Part shown: positions 17,591-27,120 of the stretch, in pieces
Layout of the letters: each line of letters starts with the position of its first letter
How positions within the stretch are numbered: position 1 is the stretch's first letter
DNA from: Parapedobacter soli
Lineage (GTDB): Bacteria > Bacteroidota > Bacteroidia > Sphingobacteriales > Sphingobacteriaceae
Direction of reading: 5' to 3'
Assembly: GCF_025460835.1 (NCBI RefSeq)
Contig: NZ_JAMXAY010000015.1
Span: 26,895-90,894, forward strand
DNA length: 64,000 bases
Position numbers and translations under genes: made by a program
The notes under the pieces: model-generated
What the model saw: only the letters and a program-made list of their open reading frames with translations
Told to the model about the DNA's origin: nothing
The model's database searches: none

Positions 17591-20344
17591 ATGAGTGACG
17601 AGATGACCCCCCTACCCCGCGACGGCGAGGGTAACGAGACAACAGATCAACAACAGGGCAGCAGCCACACCATACCTTTATCGGGATTATATGAAAACTG
17701 GTTCTTGGATTACGCATCATACGTTATCCTTGATAGGGCCGTGCCACATATCAACGATGGGTTCAAACCTGTGCAGCGGCGTATCCTGCATTCACTCAAG
17801 GAGATGGACGATGGACGTTTCAACAAGGCAGCCAATGTCATCGGCAACACCATGAAGTATCACCCCCACGGGGATGCTTCGATCGGCGACGCCATGGTCC
17901 AGATCGGTCAAAAAGACCTGCTTATCGACTGCCAGGGCAACTGGGGTGACCCCATCACAGGCGATTCGGCGGCCGCACCGCGCTACATCGAAGGGCGTCT
18001 CTCTAAATTTGCTAACGATGTGGTCTTCAATCCCGATACCACCGAATGGCAGCTCAGCTACGACGGCCGTAACCGCGAGCCCGTAACGCTACCTGTCAAG
18101 TTCCCGCTGTTACTGGCTCAGGGTGCCGAAGGTATCGCCGTAGGATTGGCAACCAAGATCATGCCCCACAACTTCATCGAACTGATCGATGCTTCCATCG
18201 ATGTGCTGCGCGGCGGGCGGCCCAACCTGCTCCCCGATTTCCCTACGGGTGGCCTGGCCGATTGCTCGGCGTACAACGAGGGGCAGCGCGGCGGCAAAAT
18301 CCGCGTCCGCGCAAAAATTGAAGAGCGCGATAAAAAGACACTTGCCATTACCGAAATTCCATACGGAACCACTACGGGTGCACTTATCGACAGCATCGTC
18401 GCAGCAAACGACAAAGGCAAGATAAAAATCAAGAAAATCGAGGATAATACCGCGCAGCATGTGGAGATCATTGTCCATCTGGCTCCGGGTATTTCTCCCG
18501 ATATGACCATCGACGCACTGTATGCATTCACTTCATGTGAAGTGTCCATATCGCCTAATACATGTGTCATTAAGGACGATAAACCACACTTTTTGAGTGT
18601 GAATGATATCCTTATCGCCAATACCAAGCAAACCAAGGGTCTCCTTAAGCAGGAACTCGAAATCCGTCTCAGGGAGCTACAGGAAAAGATATTTTTCAGT
18701 AGCCTGCTCAAGATCTTCATCCAGGAGGGGATGTACAAGCACCCGGAATACGAGCATTCTGGCGACTTTGATACCGTGGTGCAGGTGCTTACTAAATTAT
18801 TCACGCCGTTTTTTGACCAACTTTACCGCGAGATACTGCCTGAGGACTACCGCAAGCTCATTGACAAGCCGATGAGCAGCATCACCCGCTTTGATGTAAA
18901 AAAAGCAGACGAGCAGCTGGCAGCCCTGGAAGAAGAAATCAAAAAGGTACGACACAACCTCCGTCACCTCACGGATTACGCCATCGCGTGGTTTGAGCGT
19001 CTAAAAAAGCAATACGGCAAAGGCCGTGAACGGAGAACCGAACTCCGTGCATTCGACCGGGTAGAGGCCGCGCAGGTCGCGCTCGCCAACGTAAAGCTAT
19101 ATGTCAATCGCATAGATGGGTTCGTGGGAACAGGCCTCCGAAAAGACGAATATGTAGGCGATTGCTCCGACCTTGATGATGTTATCGTCTTCCGCAATGA
19201 TGGTAAGTTCCTCGTCACTAAAGTTCAAGACAAGGTATTCGTAGGCAAAGATGTCATCCACGTGGCTGTGTTTAAAAAGGGTGACGACCGTACCGTTTAT
19301 AACATGGTATACCGCGACGGGAAGACCGGCACTTCTTACGTGAAGCGCTTTTCGGTATTGGGTGTGACGCGCGATAGGGAATACGACCTGACTAAGGGCG
19401 AAAAAGGATCGCGCGTGCTTTACTTCACGGCCAACCCCAACGGTGAAGCGGAGGTGGTAGGTGTGCAGCTCAAACCGCAGTCGAAACTCCGCAAGCTGCA
19501 GTTCGACATCGATTTTGCGGATATTGCCATCAAGGGCCGAAGCTCACAGGGTAACATCGTTACCAAATATCCAATCAAGAAAATCACGCTGAAAAGCAAG
19601 GGCATATCTACCCTGGCCGGGCGCAAGGTATGGTTTGATGATGTACTCAAGCGGCTCAATGCCGACGGCCGTGGCCAGTATCTAGGCGAGTTCGACGGTG
19701 ATGACAAGATCCTCACGGTGATGGCCGACGGCACCTACGAGCTCACCAGCTTCGACCTGAGTAACCACTTTGACGACAAGCTGCTCCGCATCGAGCAGTA
19801 CAACCCCCAACGCGTATATAGCGTGGTGCACCGCGATGGGAAGTCGGGCATCTATTACGTGAAGCGCTTCGTGTTCGACGACCTCCCCATCGGCAAGCGT
19901 ACGTCAATTATCAATGATGAACCCGGGTCTAAACTCATCCTCATCACCAATGCCACCACCCCCGTTGTAGAAGTTACTATACTAAAAGGCAAGTCGCGCA
20001 CACCTGAGACCGTGGAACAGAGCCTTCTGGACATCATCGACGTGAAAGGGATGAAAGCACAGGGTAACCGGTTGAGTTCGCACGATGTAACCAGGGTGAC
20101 GCTACTCACCGCGGAGGAGCAGGCGACGGAAACGACCGCAGAGACCACTCCACCGGATGTAACGCCTCCCGTAGACGAACCCGAAGAGACACCCGAAACA
20201 CCGGCAGCCGACGAAAAACCGGTTGAAAGAAAAACGCCGGAAAACGAACCGGAAGCATCCAAACCAAAGCCCAAGGTGGATTTTGAAATCACTAACCCCG
20301 ATGATATCCGTGTGGACGATAACGGGCAGATGGGATTGTTTTAA
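17591..20344 (+). CDS. parC: DNA topoisomerase IV subunit A
   Basis: This 917-residue type IIA topoisomerase A subunit decatenates daughter chromosomes together with ParE. The N-terminal breakage-reunion domain has YASYVILDRAVP and the DNA-cleaving Tyr132 in AAPRYIEGRL. A coiled-coil tower and a divergent beta-pinwheel follow. The last about 80 residues are low-complexity, rich in Pro, Glu and Thr, and end with DNGQMGLF. ParC rather than GyrA is chosen because the NWGDPITGDSAAAPRYIE region is Bacteroidota ParC-like and I see no GyrA box. A short partner is not adjacent, so parE must lie elsewhere. It has its own promoter at 17525-17555. Confidence 0.88.
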   Translation: MSDEMTPLPRDGEGNETTDQQQGSSHTIPLSGLYENWFLDYASYVILDRAVPHINDGFKPVQRRILHSLKEMDDGRFNKAANVIGNTMKYHPHGDASIGDAMVQIGQKDLLIDCQGNWGDPITGDSAAAPRYIEGRLSKFANDVVFNPDTTEWQLSYDGRNREPVTLPVKFPLLLAQGAEGIAVGLATKIMPHNFIELIDASIDVLRGGRPNLLPDFPTGGLADCSAYNEGQRGGKIRVRAKIEERDKKTLAITEIPYGTTTGALIDSIVAANDKGKIKIKKIEDNTAQHVEIIVHLAPGISPDMTIDALYAFTSCEVSISPNTCVIKDDKPHFLSVNDILIANTKQTKGLLKQELEIRLRELQEKIFFSSLLKIFIQEGMYKHPEYEHSGDFDTVVQVLTKLFTPFFDQLYREILPEDYRKLIDKPMSSITRFDVKKADEQLAALEEEIKKVRHNLRHLTDYAIAWFERLKKQYGKGRERRTELRAFDRVEAAQVALANVKLYVNRIDGFVGTGLRKDEYVGDCSDLDDVIVFRNDGKFLVTKVQDKVFVGKDVIHVAVFKKGDDRTVYNMVYRDGKTGTSYVKRFSVLGVTRDREYDLTKGEKGSRVLYFTANPNGEAEVVGVQLKPQSKLRKLQFDIDFADIAIKGRSSQGNIVTKYPIKKITLKSKGISTLAGRKVWFDDVLKRLNADGRGQYLGEFDGDDKILTVMADGTYELTSFDLSNHFDDKLLRIEQYNPQRVYSVVHRDGKSGIYYVKRFVFDDLPIGKRTSIINDEPGSKLILITNATTPVVEVTILKGKSRTPETVEQSLLDIIDVKGMKAQGNRLSSHDVTRVTLLTAEEQATETTAETTPPDVTPPVDEPEETPETPAADEKPVERKTPENEPEASKPKPKVDFEITNPDDIRVDDNGQMGLF

Positions 20345-20388
20345 TAACTAGTTTATTATTTATTTTTTTCTAAAATTTCACTATCTCC

Positions 20389-20659
20389 ACAGACGGCGTG
20401 CTCGTTATCTCCGAATTTGCTGGTGCCTCCGTGGAACTACCCCACGCCATCCGCACCAACCCGTATGATGGCCAGAGCCTCAAAGACGGCCTGCAAAATG
20501 CTTTGGTGCTGGATGTCACCGAAAAGGAGACTCCGCATGCAGCGGCTGTTTGAAACGGTAAACCATTACGACGTGCAACGCTGGGGCAGGGACTTTCTTG
20601 AAGGGTTGAAAAAAGCGACGGCACACCGCGGTGCTAACGAGCTGGCAACGAACGAATGA
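20389..20659 (+). pseudogene. 3' remnant of a trehalose-6-phosphate-synthase-like glycosyltransferase
   Basis: From about 20389 one frame encodes DGVLVISEFAGASVELPHAI, then RTNPYDGQSLKDGLQNAL. These are the conserved donor-site and C-terminal helices of family GT20 synthases (trehalose- or glucosylglycerol-phosphate synthase). After GAAAAGGAG near 20525 the homology moves to another frame (RMQRLFETVNHYDVQRWGRD) and ends at the stop at 20657. The fragment therefore has both a missing 5' end (about 85% of the gene) and a frameshift. Its final bases overlap the 3' end of the lipoprotein gene at 20634. Confidence 0.72.
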
Positions 20660-21347
20660 AATCACGATCTTCTTGCGTGATGCCGTTTCCATCGGTAACA
20701 TTCCAGACAATGTATTGCAAATCGTGTTTCAACGACTGAAATTCCTCGTTTCCGAGGTGCTCGAAGTTAATCCGCTTGCCTTTCAGTAGTTGGATCAGTT
20801 CCACAACAGGTGATGCATCCGACACGGGGCCAAAGGCATAACGGCTGTTACTGGAAGACCCGCTTTTGTGCTGATTGATGCAATAGAGATATATCAACGT
20901 CCTGCAGGTTTCACCCCCGGCCAGACTGATTTCGGTTTCCTGAATGAGCAGGCCGTTTTGGTCCTGCTCATCCATCGCACGAAAGGTGAGCCCCGCTGGG
21001 AGCACCAATAGCGTGTCCTTCTCCAAGTGGTTCACCAGTTCCAGCTGCACCAGCACAAATGCACCACTGCCTAAAGACCGGCAATAATCCTTTCCCGGCA
21101 CAAGAAACAGGTCGCCTTTCAGTCCGCCTTTTATTTCGATTTTTTCCGGAAAGGCAAAAGGCCTGCCCGTAAGTTCGCCCTCCGTTTCGCCCATGCCCGG
21201 AATATTTCCGGGTTCATAGTTCGTGCCTACTTCTTTTCCGTCGGAATCGCTCTTATCCGGATCGGCTGAGTCATCTTTGCTGCAGCTACTGAACGCCAGT
21301 GCCGTTGCAGCCATAAAAATAAGCAGCTGTTTGATATATGGTTTCAT
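20634..21347 (-). CDS. Surface lipoprotein, function unknown
   Basis: This 237-residue protein has a lipoprotein signal (MKPYIKQLLIFMAATALAFSSC). The mature part starts CSKDDS and continues with an Asp/Ser/Lys-rich linker. Lys followed by two acidic residues just after the lipidated Cys fits the Bacteroidota lipoprotein export signal, so I infer display on the cell surface. The rest (residues about 50-230) shows no family I recognise. It is the last of four same-strand genes (24204 to 20634) separated by 6-12 nt. Its 3' end overlaps the GT20 fossil. It probably serves with the other lipoproteins and the OmpA protein of this operon in the cell envelope. Confidence 0.7.
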   Translation of the reverse strand: MKPYIKQLLIFMAATALAFSSCSKDDSADPDKSDSDGKEVGTNYEPGNIPGMGETEGELTGRPFAFPEKIEIKGGLKGDLFLVPGKDYCRSLGSGAFVLVQLELVNHLEKDTLLVLPAGLTFRAMDEQDQNGLLIQETEISLAGGETCRTLIYLYCINQHKSGSSSNSRYAFGPVSDASPVVELIQLLKGKRINFEHLGNEEFQSLKHDLQYIVWNVTDGNGITQEDRDFIRSLPAR

Positions 21348-21353
21348 TTTTCC

Positions 21354-22154
21354 TTATTTTTCTATACTGGTTAATTCCGTGGTGCTGATCCCTGCCGCGC
21401 TCACCTCGGTGGTCCTGATGGTGCCAAGCCCTAATGCGATCCATGTGGTTACGTCAGATTCGAATTTATTGACGATGGTCTGCGGCCCTGCATTCGAAAT
21501 TTTGTCGGTGATAACCATTTTGTTGTGCGAAGCACTATGGAATCGCAACCGCAGGCAGTCAAACTCACCCAGGCCAATCTTAATGCGCTCGGTCGTGTCC
21601 ACGGTGATGGCCGACCGCTCAACCTCATAGTCCTGAGTTATTTTGCTGTAATCATCTTCACCCACGCCGTGCCATTCGGCCACAATACCGGCGCTCGAAA
21701 TAAGCTGATCTACCGGGTCGTGATGACGGATAACCGTGGGGATGGGCCGTTCGTTGTGGGTAAAAGATACGTTGAATTGTGTTTTCATTTGTTCCAGTAC
21801 ATCATAATAGATTGCCGGCATGTTGGCGCCCAACGAGACGCTCTCTTCGGCATTGAACCGTCCATTATTATAGATGAAGATATTCCCGTCAAAAGCCAGT
21901 CGGGCTGAGCAGACCTTGTAACCTGCCGAATCTTTTACGTCGGTTACCTCCCACAGGTAGGTCGATCCCAATCCATCTCCTTCCGTAATCGTGTAGGTAA
22001 GTTTCATGCCTTTTTGGCTCGCCATGTAGCCCATCATTTCGTCGACCGGAAGCTGCTCATCGGGCTTGGCCGGGTCCTTTTGGCAACCTTGCAGGGCCAA
22101 TACGGCAGCAATAAATAGCAAAGGCCCTGTGCGCCTATTTCTATTTTTTTTCAT
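21354..22154 (-). CDS. Lipoprotein resembling the TapB/DUF3108 type
   Basis: This 266-residue lipoprotein has a signal peptide ending ALQGC, followed by QKDPAKPDEQ. The mature domain has the layout of TapB/DUF3108-like envelope proteins. A segment near residue 55 (GMKLTYTITEGDGLG) opens it, central beta strands follow, and a closing stretch WIALGLGTIRTTEVSAAG lies about 25 residues before the end. This likeness is from memory of the family and is only moderate. It is the third gene of the 24204-20634 operon, 6 nt before the next gene. Partners and ligand are unknown. Confidence 0.65.
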   Translation of the reverse strand: MKKNRNRRTGPLLFIAAVLALQGCQKDPAKPDEQLPVDEMMGYMASQKGMKLTYTITEGDGLGSTYLWEVTDVKDSAGYKVCSARLAFDGNIFIYNNGRFNAEESVSLGANMPAIYYDVLEQMKTQFNVSFTHNERPIPTVIRHHDPVDQLISSAGIVAEWHGVGEDDYSKITQDYEVERSAITVDTTERIKIGLGEFDCLRLRFHSASHNKMVITDKISNAGPQTIVNKFESDVTTWIALGLGTIRTTEVSAAGISTTELTSIEK

Positions 22155-22166
22155 AATATTGATGTG

Positions 22167-22955
22167 TTATTCGTGAAATTCCAACGACACCGTATTGTCA
22201 TAGCCCCAACGGCTCTCCGGCTCAAAGCCGAAAGTCAACACTTCCTCAAAAATGCCTTCGGTTTCGAGATTCCGTAAGCGCAGCAGGTAATCGCCCATCT
22301 CATCGTGGTAAACCGCTATCGCTTTATAGCGCCCAATCGGAATCTCTTTGATTTCTACCGGGTCTTGCCACTTTACATCGCCATACGGGATGGTCAGCAT
22401 TTCGCCGATGGTACCGTCAATCAGCGGGCCGTCGGGCTCGATAATCACCACGATGTTTTTGTTATCGGGAATTATGCTGCCTACCGCAGGACCGATGCGG
22501 ATGCTCCCACCGTAATAGAAGAACTCATCTTCGGGTTTCTTACCGGTGAGTTTCCAGGTGAAGCTGCGCTCAGCTCCTTCCTCGTTAAAGCTGTCCGTTT
22601 TGTCGGGGTGAAGGTCCATCGTATACGTCTTCCCATGGTATTCTCTAGTTATGGTAGCATACGCCTTCCAGATGCCATAGGCGCCCGTTGGCATCTTAAT
22701 GCTGTAGGTGCCGTCATCGCCAGTGGTTGCATTGATATAGGATGCATACAGCATCGTGTTATCCAGTAGTATTTTAGCGCCAGCAATTGGGTTGCCTTGG
22801 GAATCGGTCACCTTTCCGGTTGCATGGCCCTGCTTCGGCTTGCCCGCTTCCGGCGTTGGCTGCTCGTTCTTGCTGCAACCGGCCAGGCTTAAGAAAAGCA
22901 CCCAAAGGCAAGTGACCGCTCCGCATGTTGCAAAAGATAAATGTGTCGTTTTCAT
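22167..22955 (-). CDS. Lipoprotein with a carboxypeptidase-regulatory-like domain
   Basis: This 262-residue lipoprotein has a signal ending SLAGC, then SKNEQPTPE. Residues about 40-110 form a carboxypeptidase-regulatory-like beta sandwich: GKVTDSQGNPIAGAKILLDN, then GTYSIKMPTGAYGIW. Such domains occur in surface and outer-membrane proteins of Bacteroidota. The C-terminal 150 residues are beta-rich and not recognised. It is the second gene of the four-gene envelope operon, 7 nt after the OmpA-like gene. No catalytic motif is seen, so a structural or binding role is more likely than a peptidase. Confidence 0.7.
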   Translation of the reverse strand: MKTTHLSFATCGAVTCLWVLFLSLAGCSKNEQPTPEAGKPKQGHATGKVTDSQGNPIAGAKILLDNTMLYASYINATTGDDGTYSIKMPTGAYGIWKAYATITREYHGKTYTMDLHPDKTDSFNEEGAERSFTWKLTGKKPEDEFFYYGGSIRIGPAVGSIIPDNKNIVVIIEPDGPLIDGTIGEMLTIPYGDVKWQDPVEIKEIPIGRYKAIAVYHDEMGDYLLRLRNLETEGIFEEVLTFGFEPESRWGYDNTVSLEFHE

Positions 22956-22962
22956 CAGTTGA

Positions 22963-24204
22963 TCATTTCTTTACAAACTCCACCCTTCGGTTATTGGCCT
23001 TCCCTTCTGCATTTTCGTTGGTGTCTATCGGTTGGGTCGCACCAAACCCTTTGGTAGTGAGCCGAGCATCGTGAATGCCCATTTCAACCAATTTGGCCTT
23101 AACGGCATCTGCCCGCGCCTGCGAGAGTTTCAAGTTACCATCGGCTGTGCCATCACTGTCGGTGTGGCCAGCAATTTCAAACTGCAGGTCGGGGTGGTCA
23201 TTCATCAACTTCACCACCTCATTCAGTGCTCCGGCAGATTGGGGCTTGAAGGTTGATTTGTTGACATCGAACAAAATGCCATGCGTTATAAATTTTCCAT
23301 CGGTCACCACTTTATTATATTTATCGTCGCCCCCGGCCGCCAACCGGACATTCCTGATTTTGAAGCCGTAGTTGCCGTCGGTCTGGAAAGCCAGTTTGGC
23401 TGCGCCTACCGGAAAATTATTCGTCGCGGCAACCCGAGCGCCACCGATATAAGCTTTGGCGATATTCTTACGCACATACAGCGCAATATGATGCCATGCG
23501 CCAATGGTGTTGAGTGCTTGCTTCACGCCATCGTTTACTACGGTAGACCCCGCACTGTTATCGCCCAGGGTTATCCGTTCATTGGAGTGCAGCAGGAATT
23601 GGGAAAGGCCATAGCCATCGTAATTCCCGTCGTCCGCCCCGTAAAACCGAATCCGGAAATCATTGACGCTTGCAAAGTAATCCGATCGCGGGTTTTCATA
23701 CATCATATCAAACTCCAGGGTAAACTGCTCCGGCAGGTAGTTGTCGCTATCCATTAGCGGTGCCACCGTTACATATCCGCCCGCGTTGAAGTGAAGGAAC
23801 TTTTCGCCCTCATAAGTCTGGATTTCAGCATTGCCCCTTTTTATAATAAATCGGGCAGGCAGTTCAGCGTCAGGTTCTTTGCTCAGGTCAGGTTCGAAAA
23901 TAATTTTATCGCCGGGCACAAAGTCGTAGCTTTTGTAGTCTGTATGGGCACCGAGGCTCGCCACATCATCGCCATCCCCCGATTCCGTTGCGTTTTTTCC
24001 GCCACCGCCTTTTTTTTCAGCCCCCACTATTTCCTCCTTCGCCTTATCCATCACCTTATCGGTGGCATCGCCCGTTTCGCGCACTACCCTATTCTCCGCG
24101 CGGTTTTTGACTTCTTGCTTGATGCGTTTCAACAGCTGTCCGTGTGCGGCAGGTGCAACCATCAAATAGCCGCACACACTCATTAACATCACAATTGTCT
24201 TCAT
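22963..24204 (-). CDS. OmpA-family cell-envelope protein with a concanavalin-like middle domain
   Basis: This 413-residue protein has a signal peptide (to about residue 23, HGQ). A charged helical segment of about 60 residues follows, then a beta-rich domain (about 95-290) with a lectin/LamG-like layout (FTLEFDMMY, WHHIALYVRKNIAKAYIGG). It ends in an OmpA-type peptidoglycan-binding domain (about 310-413) with GHTDSDGTADGNLKLSQARA and NRRVEFVKK. The OmpA part should anchor the protein to peptidoglycan, while the middle part may bind glycans. It heads the 24204-20634 operon, so the lipoproteins downstream may be its partners. A GACCTTTG near-match to a -7 element lies upstream. Confidence 0.82.
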   Translation of the reverse strand: MKTIVMLMSVCGYLMVAPAAHGQLLKRIKQEVKNRAENRVVRETGDATDKVMDKAKEEIVGAEKKGGGGKNATESGDGDDVASLGAHTDYKSYDFVPGDKIIFEPDLSKEPDAELPARFIIKRGNAEIQTYEGEKFLHFNAGGYVTVAPLMDSDNYLPEQFTLEFDMMYENPRSDYFASVNDFRIRFYGADDGNYDGYGLSQFLLHSNERITLGDNSAGSTVVNDGVKQALNTIGAWHHIALYVRKNIAKAYIGGARVAATNNFPVGAAKLAFQTDGNYGFKIRNVRLAAGGDDKYNKVVTDGKFITHGILFDVNKSTFKPQSAGALNEVVKLMNDHPDLQFEIAGHTDSDGTADGNLKLSQARADAVKAKLVEMGIHDARLTTKGFGATQPIDTNENAEGKANNRRVEFVKK

Positions 24205-24382
24205 GGTATTCTTTTATTTTATAACTATGGTTCCATTTGCTCCACCAAAGGTCAGGCAAGCGCATGGCCTGTACAATCCTGAAAACGGGGATTTTAAATT
24301 CTCCCCCAAAAAGGGGATTTTTGCAGGAAGGCTTGCCGCACCTCAATTTTTTACCCACTTTTGGATGGTATAAATCGTCCGC

Positions 24383-26404
24383 ATGCAAAATTTATCGGCT
24401 TATTTTTCGTTTGCTCCCCGGCAATGGCGGGCACTGCTGCTCGTAGCGGTGTTTTCATTTACCTTACATGTAGCGAGGCCACAAAATCCCATGCTTGATA
24501 GTTTACGAAACGAGCAAAAAAGAGATCCGGCAAATGATACGCTCCGGATGCAGGCGTATATCCAATATGCGCTGTACCATTATGCGCAATCGCAGGTCGA
24601 TAGCGCCACGTCATTTATTGAAAAAGCACACCAGCTGGCAACACAGCTCCATCATGCCAGTGGCCTGGCAGATTACCATCACTTCATGGCCGTATCGGCC
24701 AAGCAACGCCAACAGCTCGACACGGCCATGCACCACGCCCGCGAAGAACTCCGCTGGGCATTGGAAGCTGCCGACGAGACCAAGCTGGCGTATGCCTACA
24801 ATGACGTGGGCAATATGCACATCTATTTCGGCAATGGCGATTCGGCCACAATTAACCTACTCCGTGGCCTTCCCGTGGCCGAAAAAACCAACAACCGCCG
24901 GCTGGCTGCTAATATTTCGTTCAACCTGAGCGCCGCCTATAACATGATCGAAAATCATACGGCATCGCGGGATTACGCCAGAAAATCACATCAGATAGCC
25001 AGCAGTATCAACGACTCCACGTATATGTTCCACAGCCTGTATAATTGGGCTACACAGGAATCGAAACTGGGCCACGCGGATAGTGCACTGACCATGTTTG
25101 ACCAGTGTGCTTCATTAGCCAAGCAATTGGGTAATGAAGCATTTCTTGCCGATGTCTACAATAACATCGGCGAAATCCTATACGACCAAAAACGATTCTC
25201 CGCATCGCTCCAGCAATACGAAAAAATGGCGGGGATAGTCCGCCAGCTGGATGATCCCCAATTTGATTTATACCTACGCATGAATAGGGGAAATACGCTT
25301 GCGGCATTGCAACGATATCAACAGGCCGACGAAGATTTAGCCGAGGCCCAGCGCATTGGCGAAGAATTGAACGCTAATTTTGAGCTGGGTCAGGTATTCC
25401 TGTTCCGCTCGGAACTGTTTGAAAAAAACGGCGATTTCCAAAAGGCACTCCATTATTTTAAAAAAGCAGATTCGTTGAAGTCAATGATAGCCAGTGAGCA
25501 ATCATTGAAAGAAATCCAGCGACTGGAAATGCAATACCAAACCGCAGCAAAAGACAAAACCCTAGCCGAGCAAAAAGCCGCGCTGGCGATTCGGCAAGCA
25601 GCGCTACGGAAAAAAGATACAATCAATACCGCGCTTATTATGGGCTGCCTGTTATTGACAGGCCTTGTTTTGCTCGTGTATAAAAATGTGCGCAACCGCC
25701 GAAAGCTATATGCCAAAGAACAAGAATTAAATCTCCAGAAAATCAATGAATTGGAAAGGGAACGTCAGCTTGTTGCTGCCCAATCGCTGATGAAAGGACA
25801 GGAAGAAGAACGCAGCCGGCTGGCCAAAGATCTGCACGACGGTGTGGGCGGCCTCCTCTCTGGTGTAAAATTAGGATTATCAACAATGAAAGGAAATGTA
25901 TTCTTATCGGAAGAAAATGCCCAGGCGGTCAACACGATCCTCGGCCAACTGGATAATTCCATTGCAGAACTCCGCCGCGTATCGCACAACATGATGCCCG
26001 AAGCGCTGATTAAATTCGGACTGAAGGAAGCGTTGGAAAACTATTGCGAAAACATCATCCAATCCAGTCCATTGGATGTACGCTTGCAGACGTATGGTTT
26101 GGAGCAACGTTTGGATCAAGATACCGAGATCATTCTGTACCGTATGGTGCAGGAGTTGCTGAATAACGTCATCAAACATGCGGAAGCCACACAGGCATTG
26201 GTACAACTCATCCGCGAATCAGACAAATTCACGCTCACGGTAGAAGACGATGGCAAGGGTTTCGATGCGAGCGCCCCTAACCATCACCAAGGGGCCGGAT
26301 TACAGAATATCAAAGCCAGGGCGGGCTACGTTAATGGCGTTGTAGATATCCGTACCCATCCCGGCGAAGGCACATCCATAACCATCGAGGGCAACCTCCA
26401 TTAA
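24383..26404 (+). CDS. Periplasmic-TPR sensor histidine kinase (HisKA_3 type)
   Basis: This 673-residue kinase has an N-terminal signal/anchor helix (residues about 14-32) and a TPR region (about 40-370) presumably in the periplasm. One membrane helix follows (about 415-432), then a cytoplasmic coiled coil and the kinase core. The phospho-acceptor His is in RLAKDLHDGVGG, a HisKA_3/NarL-type dimerisation box. The ATPase domain has NNVIKHA, VEDDGKGFD and GAGLQNIKARA. The response regulator gene begins 10 nt after its stop, so they form a two-component pair. The signal is unknown. The neighbouring envelope operon is divergent, across a gap of 178 bp, and is a plausible target. Confidence 0.88.
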   Translation: MQNLSAYFSFAPRQWRALLLVAVFSFTLHVARPQNPMLDSLRNEQKRDPANDTLRMQAYIQYALYHYAQSQVDSATSFIEKAHQLATQLHHASGLADYHHFMAVSAKQRQQLDTAMHHAREELRWALEAADETKLAYAYNDVGNMHIYFGNGDSATINLLRGLPVAEKTNNRRLAANISFNLSAAYNMIENHTASRDYARKSHQIASSINDSTYMFHSLYNWATQESKLGHADSALTMFDQCASLAKQLGNEAFLADVYNNIGEILYDQKRFSASLQQYEKMAGIVRQLDDPQFDLYLRMNRGNTLAALQRYQQADEDLAEAQRIGEELNANFELGQVFLFRSELFEKNGDFQKALHYFKKADSLKSMIASEQSLKEIQRLEMQYQTAAKDKTLAEQKAALAIRQAALRKKDTINTALIMGCLLLTGLVLLVYKNVRNRRKLYAKEQELNLQKINELERERQLVAAQSLMKGQEEERSRLAKDLHDGVGGLLSGVKLGLSTMKGNVFLSEENAQAVNTILGQLDNSIAELRRVSHNMMPEALIKFGLKEALENYCENIIQSSPLDVRLQTYGLEQRLDQDTEIILYRMVQELLNNVIKHAEATQALVQLIRESDKFTLTVEDDGKGFDASAPNHHQGAGLQNIKARAGYVNGVVDIRTHPGEGTSITIEGNLH

Positions 26405-26414
26405 ATCCACCCGT

Positions 26415-27041
26415 ATGACCAGCGTTTTTATCGTTGATGACCATCCCATTGTGGTAGAAGGATTAAAATCCGTCATTGAAAAGTTAGACGGCCTGCATAT
26501 CAGTGGGGTTGCCTACAACGCCGTTGACACCATTAATTTATTAAAAACCGTTGCGACCGATGTGTTACTGCTAGACATTAACCTGCCAGATATCAGTGGC
26601 ATAGATCTCTGCAAAAAAGTACGCAACCAATTTCCCCACATCCGTATCCTGGGTATCAGTACCTTCAGCGAGCGTAGCTACATCTCCCGGATGATAGCGC
26701 ATGGCGCCATGGGTTACCTCATCAAAAGCGCATCGGCCGAAGAAATTTCAGCGGCCGTTACCACGATAATGCAGGGCAAGTTATACATGAGCCTTGATCT
26801 GGAGCACCTGCTCCGCCCCTCTCCTGTTATACAGTCGGGCATCCTACCCAACCTTACCAAGCGCGAGAAGGAAGTGCTGCAACATATATCAGAAGGATTG
26901 ACCAATGTCCAAATCGCGGAGAAATTGTTTGTCAGTCCGTCTACCATAGATACGCATCGCAAAAACATGATCACCAAACTGGAAGTAAGCAACACGGCCG
27001 CGTTGATCCGTTTTGCCATTGAGCATGGGTTGATTAACTAA
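26415..27041 (+). CDS. LuxR/NarL-family response regulator
   Basis: This 208-residue protein has an N-terminal receiver domain (VDDHPIVVEGL acidic pocket, phospho-acceptor Asp in LLLDINLPD, Lys in LIKSAS). A C-terminal LuxR-type helix-turn-helix follows (LTKREKEVLQHISEG, then NVQIAEKLFVSPSTIDTH). It is the cognate partner of the histidine kinase encoded 10 nt upstream. It should bind DNA as a dimer after phosphorylation. Targets are not identifiable from sequence. The genes on either side (lipoprotein/OmpA operon, ECF sigma factor) are candidates only by position. Confidence 0.92.
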   Translation: MTSVFIVDDHPIVVEGLKSVIEKLDGLHISGVAYNAVDTINLLKTVATDVLLLDINLPDISGIDLCKKVRNQFPHIRILGISTFSERSYISRMIAHGAMGYLIKSASAEEISAAVTTIMQGKLYMSLDLEHLLRPSPVIQSGILPNLTKREKEVLQHISEGLTNVQIAEKLFVSPSTIDTHRKNMITKLEVSNTAALIRFAIEHGLIN

Positions 27042-27090
27042 CCGTCGGGCTAATTTCTGCAAATACTTAACCAAAAACGATCAAAAATGG

Positions 27091-27098
27091 TATCTTTG
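27091..27098 (+). promoter_or_regulatory. Promoter -7 element for the ECF sigma factor
   Basis: TATCTTTG fits TAnnTTTG and lies 22 nt before the ATG at 27121. The expected -33 TTG is only TTA (27067-27069), so the promoter looks weak or depends on another sigma factor. It argues against translation from the GTG at 27100. Confidence 0.45.
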
Positions 27099-27120
27099 GG
27101 TGCTAGCCAAGCCCACTGAG

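Noticed and set aside
24300..24325. CCCC-AAAAA-GGGG hairpin followed by T residues as a terminator
   Set aside because: Only a 4-bp stem, and it lies between two divergent genes where no terminator is needed.
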